From Peptococcaceae bacterium (GTDB lineage: Bacteria; Bacillota; Peptococcia; Peptococcales; Peptococcaceae), in assembly GCA_900756555.1 (NCBI GenBank), contig CAAEKP010000066.1:1-8998 (forward strand): a stretch of DNA of 8,998 nt, written 5' to 3'. A model generated the notes under the pieces. It was given only the letters and a program-made list of their open reading frames with translations. It ran no database searches and had not been told where the DNA came from. Made by a program: the position numbers and the translations under genes. Each line of letters begins with the position of its first letter. Within the stretch, counting starts at the first letter, position 1. This document shows positions 6,878 to 8,998 of this stretch, in pieces.

Positions 6878-7364
6878 GGGTAAAGTATGGACCGTCGGCA
6901 ACGACGTGGATACAGATGTAATTATCGCGGCTCGCTATCTGAACGATGCCAGCGACGAAAATATGAGAAAACACTGTCTGGAGGATGCCATTCCAAATTT
7001 CAGTGAAGTGATTGCACCGGGGGATATCTTGGTGGCTGGCAAAAACTTTGGCTGCGGCAGTTCCCGTGAACACGCGCCAATTTCCATCAAAGTAGCTGGT
7101 ATCAGCTGCGTGATTGCGGAAAGCTTTGCCCGCATCTTCTATCGCAATGCCATCAACATTGGTCTGCCTATCATTGCCAGTCCAGAAGCATCGGCCGAAA
7201 TCAAAGCGGGCGATGAACTGGAAGTGGATGTGGAACAGGGCATCATCAAAAATCTGACCCAGGGCAAAGAATACAAGGGAGAAACCTTCCCGCCATTTAT
7301 TCAGGAACTGATGGCTGCCGGGAATCTGTTAAACTATGTGAAAGCAAAGGTGGAGGCAAAATGA
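6870..7364 (+). CDS. leuD: 3-isopropylmalate dehydratase, small subunit
   Basis: The 164-residue small (swivel-domain) subunit that completes the LeuCD active site. It shows the family start G-x-V-W-x-x-G-N-D-V-D-T-D-V-I-I (4-19), the substrate-specificity loop beginning Y-L-N-D (23-26), and the signature G-K-N-F-G-C-G-S-S-R-E-H-A-P (57-70), followed by I-A-E-S-F-A-R-I-F-Y-R-N. The length is normal for the stand-alone small subunit. The start overlaps the leuC stop by 8 nt and has a strong AGGAGG ribosome binding site at 6855-6860, nine bases upstream, so independent initiation plus coupling keeps the subunits in balance. The gene overlaps leuB by 4 nt (ATGA). In this family the loop after the second strand discriminates isopropylmalate from homoaconitate; the YLND version is not one I can assign from sequence alone, so substrate choice rests on operon context. 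Confidence 0.95.
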   Translation: MYKGKVWTVGNDVDTDVIIAARYLNDASDENMRKHCLEDAIPNFSEVIAPGDILVAGKNFGCGSSREHAPISIKVAGISCVIAESFARIFYRNAINIGLPIIASPEASAEIKAGDELEVDVEQGIIKNLTQGKEYKGETFPPFIQELMAAGNLLNYVKAKVEAK

Positions 7365-8413
7365 AAATTGCAGTATTAAAAGGCGACGGCATCGGCCCGG
7401 AAATTGTAGAGGCTGCGCAGGTTGTTTTAAATAAAGCAAGTGAAAAATTTGACTTAGGCATCGAATACGCGGAAGCACTGTTCGGCGGCTCTGCTTACGA
7501 TGTGTATGGCAATCCCTATCCAGAAGAATCGCAGAAAATTGTAGAAGGCTGTGACGCTATTCTGCTGGGGGCAGTAGGTGCGCCAAAATATGATAAAATT
7601 GAGCCAAGCACGCTGCGCCCAGAAAGCGGCTTGCTGGCAATTCGCAAATCCTTAGGGCTGTATTGCAACATCCGCCCAATCAAATACTATGATTTCTTAG
7701 CGGACCGTGTTGTGTGGAAAAAGGGGCTGCTGGATGGGCTGGACATTGTAATCTGCCGTGAACTGACTGGCGGCGCTTACTTTGGCAAACGGGATCACGA
7801 TGAAAACAGCGCTTATGACACCATTTCCTACAGCCGTCCGGAAATTGAGCGCATCGTGCGGGATGCCTTTGAAATGGCAAAAAATCGTGACCGCAAAATT
7901 TTACATTCCATTGATAAAGCCAATGTGCTGGACAGCTCCCGTCTGTGGAGAAAAGTAGTCAATGAAATGGCTGCGGAATATCCAGAAGTAGAAGTTCATC
8001 ATCTGTATGTGGACAATGCGGCCATGCAGCTGATTGTAAATCCAACACAGTTTGATGTGATTGTAACAGAGAATATGTTTGGCGATATTTTGAGCGATGA
8101 ATCGGCAGCGTTGGGCGGCTCTTTGGGTATGCTGCCATCCGCCAGCTTAGGCGGCAAAATCAGCCTGTTTGAGCCATCTCACGGCTCCGCGCCGGATATT
8201 GCCGGTCAGGGCATTGCAAATCCAATCGCAACCATTTTATCTGCTGCCATGTTATTGCGCTTCTCTGCCAAAAATGAAGCCGCTGCACGGGCAATTGAAG
8301 CAGCAGTCAACGCTGTGTTGGCAGATAACATTAAAACGCCGGATCTGGCGGATGAAAGCAGCAAAGTAGTGGGCACTATGGAAATGGCACAGATTATTGC
8401 TGACAGAATCTAA
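7361..8413 (+). CDS. leuB: 3-isopropylmalate dehydrogenase
   Basis: A 350-residue NAD-dependent cytosolic enzyme that oxidises and decarboxylates 3-isopropylmalate to 2-oxoisocaproate, the third leucine-specific step. Full-length with family signatures: K-G-D-G-I-G-P-E (7-14), L-R-P-E-S-G-L-L-x-x-R (85-95) with substrate-binding arginines R95, R105 and R133, the catalytic Y140 in R-E-L-T-G-G-A-Y-F-G, K186 in D-K-A-N-V-L, and the metal ligands D218, D242 and D246 in Y-V-D-N-A and F-G-D-I-L-S-D. The NAD-binding segment is E-P-x-H-G-S-A-P-D-I-A-G (271-282). The L-R-P-E-S-G-L-L block marks it as LeuB rather than isocitrate or tartrate dehydrogenase. The start is within the leuD stop codon, with GGAGG at 7352-7356 only 4 nt upstream, rather close. 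It is the last gene of the operon, with a terminator 22 nt beyond its stop. Confidence 0.97.
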   Translation: MKIAVLKGDGIGPEIVEAAQVVLNKASEKFDLGIEYAEALFGGSAYDVYGNPYPEESQKIVEGCDAILLGAVGAPKYDKIEPSTLRPESGLLAIRKSLGLYCNIRPIKYYDFLADRVVWKKGLLDGLDIVICRELTGGAYFGKRDHDENSAYDTISYSRPEIERIVRDAFEMAKNRDRKILHSIDKANVLDSSRLWRKVVNEMAAEYPEVEVHHLYVDNAAMQLIVNPTQFDVIVTENMFGDILSDESAALGGSLGMLPSASLGGKISLFEPSHGSAPDIAGQGIANPIATILSAAMLLRFSAKNEAAARAIEAAVNAVLADNIKTPDLADESSKVVGTMEMAQIIADRI

Positions 8414-8435
8414 ATTTTATAAAATTGTTTATCAG

Positions 8436-8466
8436 GCAGAGTGTGAGAAATCATGCTCTGCTTTTT
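8436..8466 (+). terminator. Intrinsic terminator of the leuCDB operon
   Basis: An 11-bp stem (GCAGAGTGTGA at 8436-8446 with TCATGCTCTGC at 8451-8461, two G-U pairs) capped by a GAAA tetraloop and followed by five T residues (8462-8466). It ends the leu transcript and separates it from the tRNA promoter. The remaining 8467-8555 shows no convincing gene or structure. Confidence 0.9.
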
Positions 8467-8555
8467 ATTGTTCTTCTCTTTATTGCTCTTTGGGAGATTT
8501 TTTGCAGAGTGCATCAATTTCTGCCGTTGTCGGTAAAGTTTTTGTAAAAAAAGTG

Positions 8556-8584
8556 TTGACAGAAAGGGGTCAGACATATATAAT
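8556..8584 (+). promoter_or_regulatory. Consensus sigma-A promoter of the tRNA cluster
   Basis: TTGACA (8556-8561), a 17-nt spacer and TATAAT (8579-8584): a perfect core match, as is common for stable-RNA genes. Transcription would start near 8591, about 40 nt before the first tRNA. The bases just after the -10 are AATCAATG, not GC-rich, so there is no evident discriminator of the stringent type. Confidence 0.87.
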
Positions 8585-8631
8585 AATCAATGTCGCTGAT
8601 GAGCAGTACACGACAGAGCGATAGGAAATGA

Positions 8632-8704
8632 GGGCGTTTAGCTCAGCTGGGAGAGCGTCTGCCTTACAAGCAGAATGTCGGCGGTTCGATCCCGTCAACG
8701 CCCA
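8632..8704 (+). tRNA. tRNA-Val (anticodon TAC)
   Basis: A full cloverleaf: acceptor GGGCGTT with AACGCCC, D-arm TAGCTCAGCTGGGAGAGC, anticodon stem CTGCC/AGCAG region with loop CTTACAA giving anticodon TAC (reads GTA and other Val codons), T-arm with TTCGATC and one G-U pair, discriminator A. The 3' CCA is not encoded: the gene is followed by CTTTTTT. First of four tRNAs in the cluster. Confidence 0.96.
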
Positions 8705-8715
8705 CTTTTTTATAT

Positions 8716-8789
8716 GGCGCAGTAGTTCAGATGGTTAGAATGCCAGCCTGTCACGCTGGAGGTCGTGGGTTCGATTCCCATCTGCGTCG
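8716..8789 (+). tRNA. tRNA-Asp (anticodon GTC)
   Basis: The acceptor GGCGCAG pairs with CTGCGTC (one G-U pair), D-arm TTCAGATGGTTAGAA, anticodon loop CTGTCAC with GTC, T-arm GTGGG/CCCAT around TTCGATT. Discriminator G, as expected for tRNA-Asp. CCA is not encoded. It lies 11 nt after tRNA-Val. Confidence 0.96.
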
Positions 8790-8800
8790 TATTTTTTTAA

Positions 8801-8873
<73 letters not shown>

Positions 8874-8904
8874 TTTTGATTGTTTTATATCAACTTTATA
8901 ATAT

Positions 8905-8979
8905 GCGGAAGTGGCTCAGTGGTAGAGCATCGCCTTGCCAAGGCGAGGGTCGCGAGTTCGAATCTCGTCTTCCGCTCCA
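8905..8979 (+). tRNA. tRNA-Gly (anticodon GCC), CCA encoded
   Basis: The acceptor GCGGAAG pairs with CTTCCGC, D-arm TGGCTCAGTGGTAGAGCA, anticodon stem CGCC/GGCG with loop TTGCCAA giving GCC, T-arm GCGAG/CTCGT around TTCGAAT, discriminator T, then an encoded CCA (8977-8979). It is the only one of the four tRNAs here that carries CCA in the DNA, and it is preceded by the longest spacer of the cluster (31 nt, AT-rich). The last 19 bases of the window hold nothing recognisable; the cluster may go on beyond it. Confidence 0.96.
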
Positions 8980-8998
8980 GTTTAAGCAGATTCTTCGG

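Noticed and set aside
8484..8513. Possible second terminator (TGCTCT with AGAGTGCA) after the leu terminator; GCAGAGTG repeats the arm at 8436-8443
   Set aside because: The stem is short, needs a mismatch, and the T run lies within the loop rather than after the stem; most likely a chance or decayed copy.
8397..8624. A 75-codon open frame starting in the leuB tail
   Set aside because: It runs through the leu terminator and the tRNA promoter and has no ribosome binding site; it is a chance frame.
8876..8902. TTGATT and TATAAT between tRNA-Phe and tRNA-Gly as a separate promoter
   Set aside because: The spacer is only 15 nt, and the predicted start would fall inside the tRNA-Gly gene, so it could not make a complete precursor.

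Overview
The window looks like a chromosomal segment of a low-to-moderate-GC Firmicute, most likely an anaerobe of the Negativicutes/Clostridia type. This rests on consensus sigma-A promoters, a T-box leader in front of leucine genes, the short two-subunit type of isopropylmalate dehydratase, and an rRNA/tRNA-flanked layout. The lineage is an inference from style and was not tested by any search. No mobile element, CRISPR array or phage gene is visible.

Layout, all on the + strand. (1) Positions 1-117 hold the 3' end of a 5S rRNA gene and its terminator, so an rRNA operon ends here. (2) After an AT-rich gap with a good promoter (201-229) come three tightly packed genes (317-5076). They encode a small membrane protein of the isoprenylcysteine carboxyl methyltransferase type, a divergent GH3-family acyl-adenylate/amide synthetase, and an 847-residue membrane sensor with a 7TM-like region, GAF, degenerate GGDEF and intact HD-GYP domains. 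They are joined by 0-nt spacing and by a 4-nt ATGA overlap, and end at a long hairpin terminator (5094-5130). (3) A consensus promoter (5146-5174) drives a T-box leader of about 260 nt with a probable leucine (CTT) specifier and its own terminator. Behind it lies leuC-leuD-leuB (5603-8413), with overlapping genes and a closing terminator at 8436-8466. (4) A perfect consensus promoter (8556-8584) precedes a tRNA cluster Val(TAC)-Asp(GTC)-Phe(GAA)-Gly(GCC).

The leu operon is standard biology: uncharged tRNA-Leu should allow read-through and raise production of the enzymes that turn 2-isopropylmalate into 2-oxoisocaproate. leuA is not in the window. The most unusual part is the first operon. One enzyme family (GH3) joins carboxylic acids to amino acids. 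Another (ICMT-like) methylates carboxyl groups at the membrane. The third gene is a membrane receptor whose output domain should degrade cyclic di-GMP. That is the arrangement one might expect of a small-molecule signal production and sensing module, but the link is an inference from gene order only.
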